64,000 nt of DNA from Apus apus (Eukaryota > Chordata > Aves > Apodiformes > Apodidae): the NCBI RefSeq assembly GCF_020740795.1, contig NC_067283.1, forward strand, positions 59,675,966 to 59,739,965, given 5' to 3'. Position 1 is the first letter of the stretch, and every line of letters starts with the position of its first letter. The position numbers and the translations under genes are program-made. Positions 1 through 11,150 of this stretch are shown piece after piece. The notes beneath the pieces were generated by a model that saw only the letters and a list, made by a program, of their open reading frames with translations, made no database searches and was not told where the DNA came from.

Positions 1-239
1 ATGCACCCTCTGACAGCAGGCACCCTGTGACAGCAGCAGGCACCCTGTGACAGCTGCAGGCACCCTGTGACAGCAGGCACCCTGTGACAGCAGCAGGCAC
101 CCTGTGACAGCAGCAGGCACCCTGTGACAGCAGGCACCCTGTGACAGCAGCAGGCACCCTGTGACAGCAGCAGGCACCCTATGACAGCAGGCACCCTGTG
201 ACAGCAGGCACCCTATGACAGCAGCAGGCACCCTGTGAC

Positions 240-1323
240 AGCAGGCACCCTGTGACAGCAGCAGGCACCCTGTGACAGCAGGCACCCTATGACAGCAGCA
301 GGCACCCTGTGACAGCAGCAGGCACCCTGTGACAGCAGGAGGCACCCAGTGACAGCAGGCACCCAGTGACAGCAGCAGGCACCCTATGACAGCAGCAGGC
401 ACCCTGTGACAGCAGCAGACACCCTATGACACAGGCACCCTGTGACAGCAGCAGTCACCCTCTGACAGCAGGCACCCTGGGACAGCAGCAGGCACCCTAT
501 GACAGCAGCAGGAACCCTGTGACAGCAGCAGGCACCCTGTAACAGCAGGCACCCTGTGACAGCAGCAGGCACCCAGTGACAGCAGGCACCCTATGACAGC
601 AGCAGGCACCCTGTGACAGCAGCAGGCACCCTATGACAGCAGCAGTCACCCTGTGACAGCAGCAGGCACCCTGTGACATCAGCATGCACCCTCTGACAGC
701 AGGCACCCTGTGACAGCAGCAGGCACCCTGTGACAGCTGCAGGCACCCTCTGACAGCAGGCACCCTGTGACAGCAGCAGGCACCCTGTGACAGCAGCAGG
801 CACCCTGTGACAGCAGGCACCCTGTGACAGCAGCAGGCACCCTGTGACAGCAGCAGGCACCCTATGACAGCAGGCACCCTGTGACAGCAGGCACCCTATG
901 ACAGCAGCAGGCACCCTGTAACAGCAGGCACCCTGTGACAGCAGCAGGCACCCTCTGACAGCAGGCACCCTATGACAGCAGCAGGCACCCTGTGACAGCA
1001 GCAGGCACCCTGTGACAGCAGGAGGCACCCAGTGACAGCAGGCACCCAGTGACAGCAGCAGGCACCCTATGACAGCAGCAGGCACCCTGTGACAGCAGCA
1101 GACACCCTATGACACAGGCACCCTGTGACAGCAGCAGTCACCCTCTGACAGCAGGCACCCTGGGACAGCAGCAGGCACCCTATGACAGCAGCAGGAACCC
1201 TGTGACAGCAGCAGGCACCCTGTAACAGCAGGCACCCTGTGACAGCAGCAGGCACCCAGTGACAGCAGGCACCCTATGACAGCAGCAGGCACCCTGTGAC
1301 AGCAGCAGGCACCCTATGACAGC
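240..1323. repeat. Higher-order duplication, offset 683 bp
   Basis: Inside the minisatellite, about 240-640 recurs at about 923-1323 with the same order of variant units. Both copies hold the GCAGGAGGCACCCAGTGACA variant, the CAGACACC/ACACAGG pair and the CAGTCACCCTCTGAC unit. Only isolated substitutions were seen between them. Confidence 0.85.
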
Positions 1324-1759
1324 AGCAGGCACCCTGTGACAGAAGCAGGCACCCTATGACAGCAGGCACCCTGTGACAACAGAAGGCACGCTGTGACAGC
1401 AGGCACCCTGTGACAGCAGCAGGCACCCTATGACAGCAGCAGGCACCCTGTGACAGCAGCAGACACCCTATGGCACAGGCACCCTGTGACAGCAGCAGGC
1501 ACCCTATGACACAGGCACCCTGTGACAGCAGCAGGCACCCTATGACAGCAGGCACCCTGTAACAGCAGCAGGCACCCAGTGACAGCAGGCACCCAGTGAC
1601 AGCAGCAGGCACCCTATGACAGCAGCAGGCACCGTGTGACAGCAGCAGGCACCCTATGACAGCAGGCACCCTGTGACAGCAGCAGGCACCCTGTGACAGC
1701 AGTAGGCACCCTGTGACAACAGCAGGCACCCTGTGACAGCAGCAGGCACCCTATGACAG

Positions 1760-2370
1760 CAGGCACCCTGTGACAGCAGCAGGCACCCTGTGACAGCAGC
1801 AGGCACCCTGTGACAGGAGGCACCCTGTGACAGAAGCAGGCACCCTATGACAGCAGGCACCCTGTGACAGCAGCAGGCACGCTGTGACAGCATGCACCCT
1901 GTGACAGCAGCAGGCACCCTATGACAGCAGCAGGCACCCTGTGACAGCAGCAGACACCCTATGACACAGGCACCCTGTGACAGCAGCAGGCACCCTCTGA
2001 CAGCAGGCACCCTGGGACATCAGCAGGCACCCTATGACAGCAGCAGGCACCCTGTGACATCAGCATGCACACTCTGACAGCAGGCACCCTGTGACAGCAG
2101 CAGGCACCCTGTAACAGCAGGCACCCTATGACAGCAGCAGGCACCCTGTGACAGCAGCAGGCACCCTGTGACAGGAGGCACCCTGTGACAGAAGCAGGCA
2201 CCCTATGACAGCAGGCACCCTGTGACAGCAGCAGGCACGCTGTGACAGCAGGCACCCTGTGACAGCAGCAGGCACCCTATGACAGCAGCAGGCATCCTGT
2301 GACAGCAGCAGACACCCTATGACACAGGCACCCTGTGACAGCAGCAGGCACCCTCTGACAGCAGGCACCC
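1760..2370. repeat. Higher-order duplication, offset about 358 bp
   Basis: A run of rare variants starting GACAGGAGGCACCCTGTGAC, then GACAGAAGCAGG, then GGCACGCTGTGACAGCA, occurs from about 1812 and again from about 2170. The same rare variants in the same order point to a segmental duplication within the array, not independent unit mutation. Confidence 0.7.
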
Positions 2371-2435
2371 TGGGACAGCAGCAGGCACCCTGTGACAGCA
2401 GCAGGCACCCTATGACACAGGCACCCTGTGACAGA

Positions 2436-2532
2436 NNNNNNNNNNNNNNNNNNNNNNNNNNNNNNNNNNNNNNNNNNNNNNNNNNNNNNNNNNNNNNNNN
2501 NNNNNNNNNNNNNNNNNNNNNNNNNNNNNNNN
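2436..2532. other. Assembly gap (97 N)
   Basis: A run of 97 N lies inside the minisatellite. The array length and any higher-order register across this point are not reliable. Confidence 0.99.
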
Positions 2533-3259
2533 GGACAGCAGCAGGCACCCTGGGACAGCAGGCACCCTGTGACAGCAGCAGGCACCCTGTGACAACAGCA
2601 GGCACCCTATGACAGCAGCAAGCACCCTATGACACAGGCACCCTATGACAGCAGCAGGCACCCTGTGACAGCAGCAGGTGCCCTGTGACAGCAGCAGGCA
2701 CCCTATGACAGCAGGCACCCTGTGACAGCAGGAGGCAGCCTGTGACAGCAGCAGGCACCCTGTGACAGCAGCAGGCACCCTATGACAGCAGCAGGCACCC
2801 TATGACACAGGCACCCTGTGACAGCAGCAGGCACCCTCTGACAGCAGGCACCCTGGGACAGCAGCAGGCACCCTATGACAGCAGCAGGCACCCTGTGACA
2901 GCAGCAGGCACCCTATGACACAGGCACCCTGTGACAGCAGCAGGCACCCTATGACAGCAGGCACCCTGTGACAGCAGCAGGCACCCTATGACAGCAGGCA
3001 CCCTATGACAGCAGGCACCCTGTGACAGCAGCAGGCACCCAGTGACAGCAGCAGGCACCCTGTGACAGCAGGCACCCTGTGACAACAGCAGGCACCCTGT
3101 GACAGCAGCAGGCACCCTGTGACAGCAGGCACCCTGGGACAGCAGCAGGCACCCTATGACAGCAGCAGGCACCCTGTGACAGCAGCAGGCACCCTATGAC
3201 ACAGGCACCCTGTGACAGCAGCAGGCACCCTATGACAGCAGGCACCCTGTGACAGCAGC

Positions 3260-5500
3260 AGGCACCCTATGACAGCAGGCACCCTATGACAGCAGGCACC
3301 CTGTGACAGCAGCAGGCACCCAGTGACAGCAGCAGGCACCCTGTGACAGCAGGCACCCTGTGACAACAGCAGGCACCCTGTGACAGCAGCAGGCACCCTA
3401 TGACACAGGCACCCTGTGACAGCAGCAGGCACCCTGTGACAGCAGGCACCCTGTGACAGCAGCAGGCACCCTGTGACAGCAGCAGGCACCCTATGACAGC
3501 AGCAGGCACCCTGTGACAGCAGGCACCCTGTGACAGCAGCAGGCACCCTGTGACAGCAGCAGGCACCCTATGACAGCAGGCACCCGATGACAGTAGATAC
3601 CCTGGGACAGCAGCAGGCACCCTGTGACAGCAGCAGGCACCCTATGACACAGGCACCCTGTGACAGCAGCAGGCACCCTGTGACAGCAGCAGGCACCCTG
3701 TGACAGCAGGCACCCTGTGACAGCAGCAGGCACCCTGTGACAGCAGCAGGCACCCTGTGACAGCAGTAGGCACCCTGTGACAGCAGCAGGCACCCTGTGA
3801 CAGCAGCAGGCACCCTGTGACAGCAGGCACCCTGTGACAGCAGCAGGCACCCTGTGACAGCAGGCACCCTGTGACAGCAGCAGGCACCCTATGACAGCAG
3901 CAGGCACCCTGGGACAGCAGGCACCCTGTGACAGCAGCAGGCACCCTGTGACAGCAGCAGGCACCCTGTGACAGCAGGCACCCTCTGATAGCAGCAGGCA
4001 CCCTATAACAGCAGCAGGCACCCTATGACAGAAGGCACCCTGTGACAGCAGCAGGCACCCTGTGACAGCAGCAGGCACCCTGGGACAGCAGCAGGCACCC
4101 TATGACAGCAGGCACCCTATGACAGCAGCAGGCACCCTGTGACAGCAGCAGGCACCCTATGACAGAAGGCACCCTGTGACAGCAGCAGGAACCCTGTGAC
4201 AGCAGCAGGCACCCAGTGACAGCAGGCACCCTGTGACAGCAGTAGGCACCCTATGACAGCAGCAGGCACCCAGTGACAGCAGGCATCCTGTGACAGCAGC
4301 AGGCACCCTATGACAGCAGCAGGCACCCTATGACACAGGCACCCTGTGACAGCAGCAGGCACCCTATGACAGCAGCAGGCACCCTATGACAGCAGGCACC
4401 CTGTGACAGCAGCAGGCACCCTGGGACAGCAGGCACCCTGTGACAGCAGCAGGCACCCTGTGACAGCAGGCACCCAGTGACAGCAGGAGGCACCCTGTGA
4501 CAGCAGCAGGCACCCTATGACACAGGCACCCTGTGACAGCAGCAGGCACCCTGTGACAGCAGGCACCCTGTGACAGCAGCAGGCACCCTGTGACAGCAGC
4601 AGGCACCCTATGACAGCAGCAGGCACCCTGTGACAGCAGGCACCCTGTGACAGCAGCAGGCACCCTGTGACAGCAGCAGGCACCCTATGACAGCAGGCAC
4701 CCGATGACAGTAGATACCCTGGGACAGCAGCAGGCACCCTGTGACAGCAGCAGGCACCCTATGACACAGGCACCCTGTGACAACAGCAGGCACCCTGTGA
4801 CAGCAGCAGGCACCCTGTGACAGCAGGCACCCTGTGACAGCAGCAGGCACCCTGTGACAGCAGCAGGCACCCTGTGACAGCAGTAGGCACCCTGTGACAG
4901 CAGCAGGCACCCTGTGACAGCAGCAGGCACCCTGTGACAGCAGGCACCCTGTGACAGCAGCAGGCACCCTGTGACAGCAGGCACTCTATGACAGCAGCAG
5001 GCACCCTATGACAGCAGCAGGCACCCTGGGACAGCAGGCACCCTGTGACAGCAGCAGGCACCCTGTGACAGCAGCAGGCACCCTGTGACAGCAGGCACCC
5101 TCTGATAGCAGCAGGCACCCTATAACAGCAGCAGGCACCCTATGACAGAAGGCACCCTGTGACAGCAGCAGGCACCCTGTGACAGCAGCAGGCACCCAGT
5201 GACAACAGCAGGCACCCTGGGACAGCAGCAGGCACCCTATGACAGCAGGCACCCTATGACAGCAGCAGGCACCCTGTGACAGCAGCAGGCACCCTATGAC
5301 AGAAGGCACCCTGTGACAGCAGCAGGAACCCTGTGACAGCAGCAGGCACCCAGTGACAGCAGGCACCCTGTGACAGCAGTAGGCACCCTATGACAGCAGC
5401 AGGCACCCAGTGACAGCAGGCATCCTGTGACAGCAGCAGGCACCCTATGACAGCAGCAGGCACCCTATGACACAGGCACCCTGTGACAGCAGCAGGCACC
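3260..5500. repeat. Tandem 1.12-kb higher-order block
   Basis: About 3260-4360 is repeated at about 4380-5500 with the same series of variant units, including the rare CACCCGATGACAGTAGATACC unit at about 3581 and 4698 (offset 1117). Near the right end the offset becomes 1137, which equals one extra 20-bp unit (CAGTGACAACAGCAGG variant near 5200) in the second copy. This is a recent tandem duplication of roughly 60 units. Confidence 0.85.
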
Positions 5501-6403
5501 CTATGACAGCAGCAGGCACCCTATGACACAGGCACCCTGGGACAGCAGCAGGCACCCTGGGACAGCAGGCACCCTGGGACAGCAGCAGGCACCCTGGGAC
5601 AGCAGGCACCCTGGGACAGCAGCAGGCACCCTGTGACAGCAGCAGGCGCCCTGTGACAGCAGCAGGCACCCTATTACAGCAGCAGGCACCCTGTGACAGC
5701 AGCAGGCACCCTATGACACAGGCACCCTGTGACAGCATCAGGCACCCTATGACAGCAGCAGGCACCCTATGACAGAAGGCACCCTGTGACAGCAGCAGGC
5801 ACCCTGTGGCAGCAGCAGGCACCCTATGACAGTAGACACCCTGTGACAGCAGCAGTCACCCTGTGACAGTAGACACCCTGGGACAGCAGCAGGCACCCTG
5901 TGACAGCAGGCACCCTGGGACAGCAGCTGGCACCCTGTGACAGCAGCAGGCACCCTGTGACAGCAGGCACCCTATGACAGCAGCAGGCACCCTGTGACAG
6001 CAGCATGCACCCTGTGATAGCATCAGGCACCCTATGACAGCAGCAGGCACCCTATGACAGAAGGCACCCTGTGACAGCAGCATGCACCCTGTGGCAGCAG
6101 CAGGCACCCTATGACAGCAGGCACCCTGTGACAGTAGACACCCTGTGACAGCAGCAGGCACCCTGTGACAGCAGGCACCCTGGGACAGCAGCCGGCACCC
6201 TGTGACAGCAGCAGGCACCCTGTGACAACAGCAGGCACCCTATGACAGCAGCAGGCACCCTGTGACAGCAGCAGGCACCCTATGACAGCAGCAGGCACCC
6301 TGTGACAACAGCAGGCACCCTATGACAGCAGCAGGCACCCTGTGACAGCAGCAGGCACCCTGTGGCAGCAGGCACACAGTGACAGCAGGTACACGGTGAC
6401 GGG

Positions 6404-7200
6404 GTGCCTCCTTGGGTGCGCGGCTGCAACGGGGGCCCCAGCTCACATTGGCTGTGGCAGCTTCCTTGGGAGCACTTGATGACTCAGGGTTTTGGGGAGC
6501 AAGCAGTGATTCCGTCTCTTAGTTTTATCAGCTCTTTTAGTGTGCTCCAGCTCCCTTCTTCTGTTTCTTCGGCTCCTTTCGTGCAGCTCCTTGGTGAGCA
6601 GGCTCCACGAGAAAAAGCAAGAACATGAGAGGAAGCAGGAACCTAGCCCCAGACATATATGGCTCTCTTTTATTTGGTCTCTTATTCCTTTTTATTTAAT
6701 CTTCTTTTCTTCTCTCTCCTTTTTTCCAGCAGCCATTAGCAATCAACACAACAACCCATAATGGCCCACAAACACAGTTTGGTCAGTCTTCCAGTCCGCT
6801 CAGCCCCCAGCCCCAAGGTGCAGCTGCTGCAAAGGCTGGGTCCTGGCTGCAAACACATCAAGGTGGGGCTGGCTGCCCCTGTCCTTAGTTGTGTAGGTCC
6901 CAGCCGCAGCCCACCCCACACAGTACTGTTGCTGTTTCTCCTTTCTCTCTCTCTTTTCTTCTATTTATGTCTCTATTGCGGTCAATTTGGTTGAGAGACA
7001 TATCTTTTGTGGAGGCTGGTTCTCCACACTTCACCCTGTGGCTCTCACCAAATTAATACATATTAGTGCTTCCGGACTCCCTATGACATTTTAAGAACTA
7101 CACAAAGATATGATACAAGGTAACATAAAGATCAACAAAACAATTTCCACAATAGCATAAAACCACTCCCCAGTATCTTGAAAAAACAAAAATATCTTGG
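6404..7200. other. Unassigned non-coding stretch
   Basis: No convincing gene. About 6650-6740 is strongly pyrimidine-rich. ORFs here are under 80 codons and resemble nothing I recognise. Given the minus-strand retroviral remnant to the right, some of this could be decayed env or LTR, but no retroviral motif could be seen. Confidence 0.5.
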
Positions 7201-7432
7201 TTGATTGAAACGAGACATTTATAAAACAATAATAGTATTATCCACACAAATAATCCAATTTACATTTGGTTTGTATTGTTTTCCATTTTGGTCTACTGCT
7301 TTCCATGTCTTTTCATTGATACAGCTTTCTAATATTACTTTGATCTTTCCTATATTAAGAAAATTGATTGTTACCAATTGTCCAGGACTAAAGAAAGTTC
7401 TCTTCCTTTTACTTGGGTTATTAATGTATTTA

Positions 7433-8745
7433 GAATCATAGAATCATTAAGGTTGGAAGGGACCTTAAAGATGTTGAAGTTCCAATGCCCCTGACATGAG
7501 CAGGGACGCCTACCACTAGATCAGGTTGCCCAAAACAGGAGAGGTGCCTGAGGACTGGAGGAGAGGAAATGTCACTCCAGGCTACAAGAAAGGCAACAAG
7601 GAGGACCTGGGTAACTATAGACAGGTCAGCATCACCTCCATCCCTGGAAGGGTGATGGAACAACTTGTTCTTGGCACTATCTCTAGGCATATCAAGGATG
7701 AGGGGGTCATCAAGAGCAGTCAGCATGGTTTTACCAAGGGAAAGTCATGTTTGACCAACCTTATAGCCTTCTGTGAGGAAGTAACTATGTGGATAGATGA
7801 TGGTAGGGCAGTAGATGTGGTTTATCTTGATTTCAGTAAAGCATTTGACACTGTCTCCCACAGCATCCTGACAGATAAACTGAGGAAGTGTGGTCTTGAT
7901 GGTCAGGTAGTGAGGTGGGTTGTGAACTGGTTGAAAGGAAGAAGTCAGAGAGTTGTAGTAAATGGGACAAAATCTAGCTGGAGGTCTGTGACTAGTGGAG
8001 TCCCTCAGGGGTCAGTACTTGGACTGGTACTGTTCAATATCTTCATCAATGACCTGGATAAAGGAACAGTGTACCCTCAGCAAGTTTGCTGGTGACACTA
8101 AACTGGGAGGAGTGGCTGACACACCAGAAGGCTGTGCTGCCATTCAGCAAGACCTAGATAGGCTGGAGAGTTGAGTGGGGAGAAACTTGAAATTCAGCAA
8201 GGGCAAGTGTAGAGTCTTGCATCTGGGGAAGAACAACCCCATGTACCAGTACAGGTTGGGGGCTGACCTGCTGGAGAGCAGTGTAGGAGAAAGGGACCTG
8301 GGGGTCCTGGTGGACAAGAGGATGACCAGGAGGATGAAGCCAAGACTTTTTCAGTGATGTCTAGTGATAGGACAAGGGTCAATGGGTGCAAACTGGAGCA
8401 TAGGAGGTTCCGCATAAACATCAGAAAAAACTTCTTTCCTGTGAGAGTGACAGAGCACTGGAACAGGCTGCCCAGAGAGGTTATGGAGTCTCCTTCTCTG
8501 GAGACATTCAAAACCCGCCTGGACACGTTCCTGTGTGATGTGCTCTGGGTGACCCTGCTCTGGCAGGGGGGTTGGACTAGATGATCTTTTGAGGTCCCTT
8601 CCAACCCCTAAGATCTGTGATTCTGTGAAAACCTCATCCAACCTGGCCTTAAAAACCTCCAGGGATGGGGCATCAGCAACATCCCTGGGCATCCCATTCC
8701 AGTTCCTCACCACCCTTATAGTGCTTTGCCTAATCTTTAGTCCCA
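7433..8745 (-). mobile_element. CR1 3' fragment (minus), split by another CR1
   Basis: 7433-7533 reads, on the minus strand, as a CR1 3' end finishing in the GATTCTATGATTCT tail. 8633-8745 continues the same element upstream (complement of CCTCCAGGGATGGGGCATC and the GGAACTGGAATGGG region). Placing the two parts together restores the usual CR1 order, so they are one insertion interrupted at about 7533/8633. The element lies inside the ERV1 integrase. Confidence 0.8.
7534..8632 (+). mobile_element. CR1 LINE, 5'-truncated (plus)
   Basis: The plus strand encodes the C-terminal half of the CR1 reverse transcriptase, with landmarks [30 protein letters not shown] and [10 protein letters not shown] (7526-8095), then a decayed segment and the 3' UTR with GGTTGGACTAGATGATCT and a GTGATTCTGTG tail. 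The catalytic YxDD region is out of frame or lost after about 8095. The element lies inside the minus-strand CR1; short A-runs (AAAA) flank it on both sides. Confidence 0.9.
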
Positions 8746-9636
8746 TTGGGAGTCTTGTGGTTTAAGAACTCTTTTAATCAAATCATTTGTTCTTTCTGCT
8801 ATTTCATTGGCCTAGGGAATGAGATATGTAGAATCCATTTTATTCCCTCTGTTTCTGCTCATTGTTATACCACATTAGATGTAAAATGTGTAGCATTGTT
8901 GGATTGGAAGGTAAAGGCTTTGGTAAAATGCCAAACAATTTTTCTAGAAAACTAACAGTATTTTCCCCGTTAGCTTTGGCGAATGATTCTGCACATGTGA
9001 GCCCTGAAATTACTTCTACTGCTACAATCACATCTTTTTTATTTCCTGATTTCCTAGAAGGTCCAATGTAATATACTTGCCATATTTCCCACCATTTTTT
9101 ATTATCTCTTATGTGTAAATTTTCATGCACCAGAGGATGGCATCCCAGTCTGATCTTACATTGTTCACGAGCAGATATTTACACATTTCCTTTGTTACTG
9201 GCCTTCCTCAGCATATAGATCATAATTGCCAGAATGTCCCCTTTCCATTCATTAACTTCACCATTGTTAAGTGCTTCTCTTATTTCTATTATATTTATTC
9301 TTGCAAATTCACCTACCTGGTTGTTCCAGGATGCTGCCTCACTTTTCATGTTGGCCTGATGAGATGGGATCCAGCCCATTTGAGCACTTCCTATCCCTTC
9401 ATTAGTAATTGCTCTCCAGTGTTTACCTTAAGAGCTGTAGACCTGAATTTCCATGTTTTACCTTCCCTCCTTGCAGAGGCATCTGTAAACCAGACTCTCT
9501 GCAAGGTGGAGGCACGTTCAGGTGTGTCCTTAATCAGAGATGGATCCTTTGTAGTCAAATCAACATCATTATCATTTTTGTCAATATTGTCTTGCATTTT
9601 TAGTGTCTTGTCTGGAGCTTCTTCTATGGAAGACAA
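8746..9636 (-). pseudogene. ERV1 RNase H and integrase segments
   Basis: The minus strand gives an RNase H block with WFTDASARREGKTWKF (9391-9636), an RNase H C-terminal part with MGWIPSHQ (9179-9379), and an integrase core containing EIWQVYYIGP (8840-9130). This continues to an ANEIAERTNDLIKR-like motif at about 8760-8820, typical of the end of the DDE core. Frame breaks separate the blocks, and the core stops at the CR1 boundary at 8745. Confidence 0.75.
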
Positions 9637-10233
9637 ATTACAATAATATTCAATCTGGGAATACCTTTCTGAACTGTTGCTCTTTGTGATACTCCTTCTG
9701 GGGGTGCTCTGCCTGAGATAATTTGTTTAATGATTTTGAATGGTCCACGTAGGATAAGACTTTGTTTTTTATGATTTTTCAATTTCTTTCAAGGCAGTGC
9801 TTACTGTTAATAAACCTTTCTCCCAAGCAGAATATCTTTTCTCAGCATCCTTGAAGGTCTGGGAGAAGAATCCGATAGGTCGGACTCCTCCCTCAGGCCC
9901 TTTCTGCCAAAGATGGTAAGACAGACCACTGATGGCAAATCCCCATTCAACTGTAATTGGGCCAGTGAGGTGGATGGGTTCTAGAGTTTGGTAAGTCTGT
10001 ATTTCAAATAATAGTAACTTTAAAGCTTCTTCCTACATTTGGGTCCACTCCCAGTGTCTGTGTTTTCTTAAAAGATCATAGAGTGGTCTGGCTATGATGG
10101 CTAGATCAGGGATATGTTTTCTCCAAAACTGGAGAGTGCCCAGTATTTCTTGTAATTTTTTTTTTTTTCCGGGAACCTTAATTTTCCCTAATTTGGTCAA
10201 AGTGCCTGTTGGGATATCCCATGTTCCCTTCTT

Positions 10234-10713
10234 CTATCTGATACCCAGAAATTTGACCTTCTTAGAGGGTGGTTGCCTTTTCCCATTAGGGATTTCAATC
10301 CCAATATTGTGTAAATGTTCTATGATGTCTTCATAAATTTCTCCAACCTTTTGCTCATCATCCTCCCCAATTAGAATGTCATCAATGTATTGGTATACTT
10401 TGACATCCTTGTGTTCCTTAATAGATGGAATTTGTTCCAATTCAGTAGCAAGGGCATGATAGGCAATAGTGGGAGAATGTTTATAACTTTGTGGCAATCA
10501 TGTGAACGTATGTTGATTTCCTTCCCACGTAAATGCAAATTTATCCCTATCTTGTTGGTTGATGGGTACTATAAAAAACATATCCTTGATATCTAGAGCA
10601 GCCATTATAGGATGTGCTGCTTCTTGGACTTCAGCAATTAACTCTGCCATATTAGGCTCAGCAGCAGTTAGTGGACCTGTTTTGGCATTTAGTTTCGGGA
10701 AATCTATGGTCAA
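10234..10713 (-). pseudogene. ERV1 reverse transcriptase core
   Basis: Two adjoining open segments meet at 10497/10498. The right one contains an MAALDIKDMFF-type finger/palm motif followed by DRDKFAFTW. The left one contains YIDDILIG and, further on, KVKFLGIR. These are landmark blocks of retroviral RT in the right order. A stop or frame break at the junction separates them. Confidence 0.85.
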
Positions 10714-11150
10714 ACACCATTTACCGGCCAGATTGGAGAATTATAGGACGAATTAGTATTAATAATTTTGTTTTCAAATCTTCTATGACTTCTCTTATGC
10801 CTTCTTTAGCTGCTAATGACAGTGGGTATTGTTTGATATTGGTGATTTTACTTTGCGAAAGACAGGGAGCTCCCTGCACTAGCCTAACTTCTAGAGCAGG
10901 TGTAACAAAATTCCAGTAATTACCTTTATCATCTCTCTATGCTTTTCCATGTAAAATATCCCTTCCCAGTAAATTGTAGGGAATGTCACCCACTATAATT
11001 TCTGTCCAGATTAACCTGTCTTCTCCTGGCAATTTTAGGTAAACTTTGGCTGTTTTTTGTAAAGTGGGCTGGCCAAATGCACCACTTACCATCAATGGTT
11101 TTAATTCTAGCTTTAGTATGGTAGCCAGGAACAGATGTAGAGGCATGGCT

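Larger units (their letters stand above)
1..6403. repeat. Large minisatellite array (16/17/20-bp units)
   Basis: The whole stretch is built from variants of CACCCTGTGACAGCAGCAGG (20 bp), a 17-bp form lacking one CAG, and a 16-bp form ending TATGACACAGG. Common substitutions are TGTGACAG to TATGACAG, CTGGGACAG or CTCTGACAG, and CACCC to CACCCAG. Several hundred units are present. The array runs off the left end of the window and stops at about 6395-6403, where units decay (GCAGGTACACGGTGACGG) into unique sequence. Unit length differs mainly by whole CAG triplets, so long stretches stay open in the minus frames and give cysteine-rich repeat translations. I do not regard these as proteins. The array contains kilobase-scale internal duplications. 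Confidence 0.97.
7205..11150 (-). pseudogene. ERV1: decayed retroviral pro-pol remnant
   Basis: Reading the minus strand from right to left gives a protease-like segment with LLGRD (10937-11146), reverse transcriptase (about 9770-10920) with an intact YIDD active-site motif near 10400, RNase H (about 9179-9636) with a TDAS motif, integrase core (about 8746-9130) and an integrase C-terminal segment starting FSPGQLV (about 7205-7430). Domain order is that of retroviral pol. The frame changes several times (breaks near 10497, 9650 and 9390) and stops are scattered, so nothing here is expressible. The integrase is split by nested CR1 elements. No gag, env, LTR or primer-binding site was recognised. 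Family assignment is uncertain; it differs clearly from the gammaretrovirus-like ERV2 at 40-48 kb. Confidence 0.85.

Noticed and set aside
1-6403. Possible CRISPR array because of regular repeats
   Set aside because: There are no unique spacers. The units are contiguous variants of one 16-20-bp motif, and the context is a vertebrate genome.
384-6446. Dozens of minus-strand ORFs rich in CLLLSQGACCCHRVPAA repeats
   Set aside because: They are translations of the minisatellite in several overlapping frames, with no start context, unique sequence or conserved ends.
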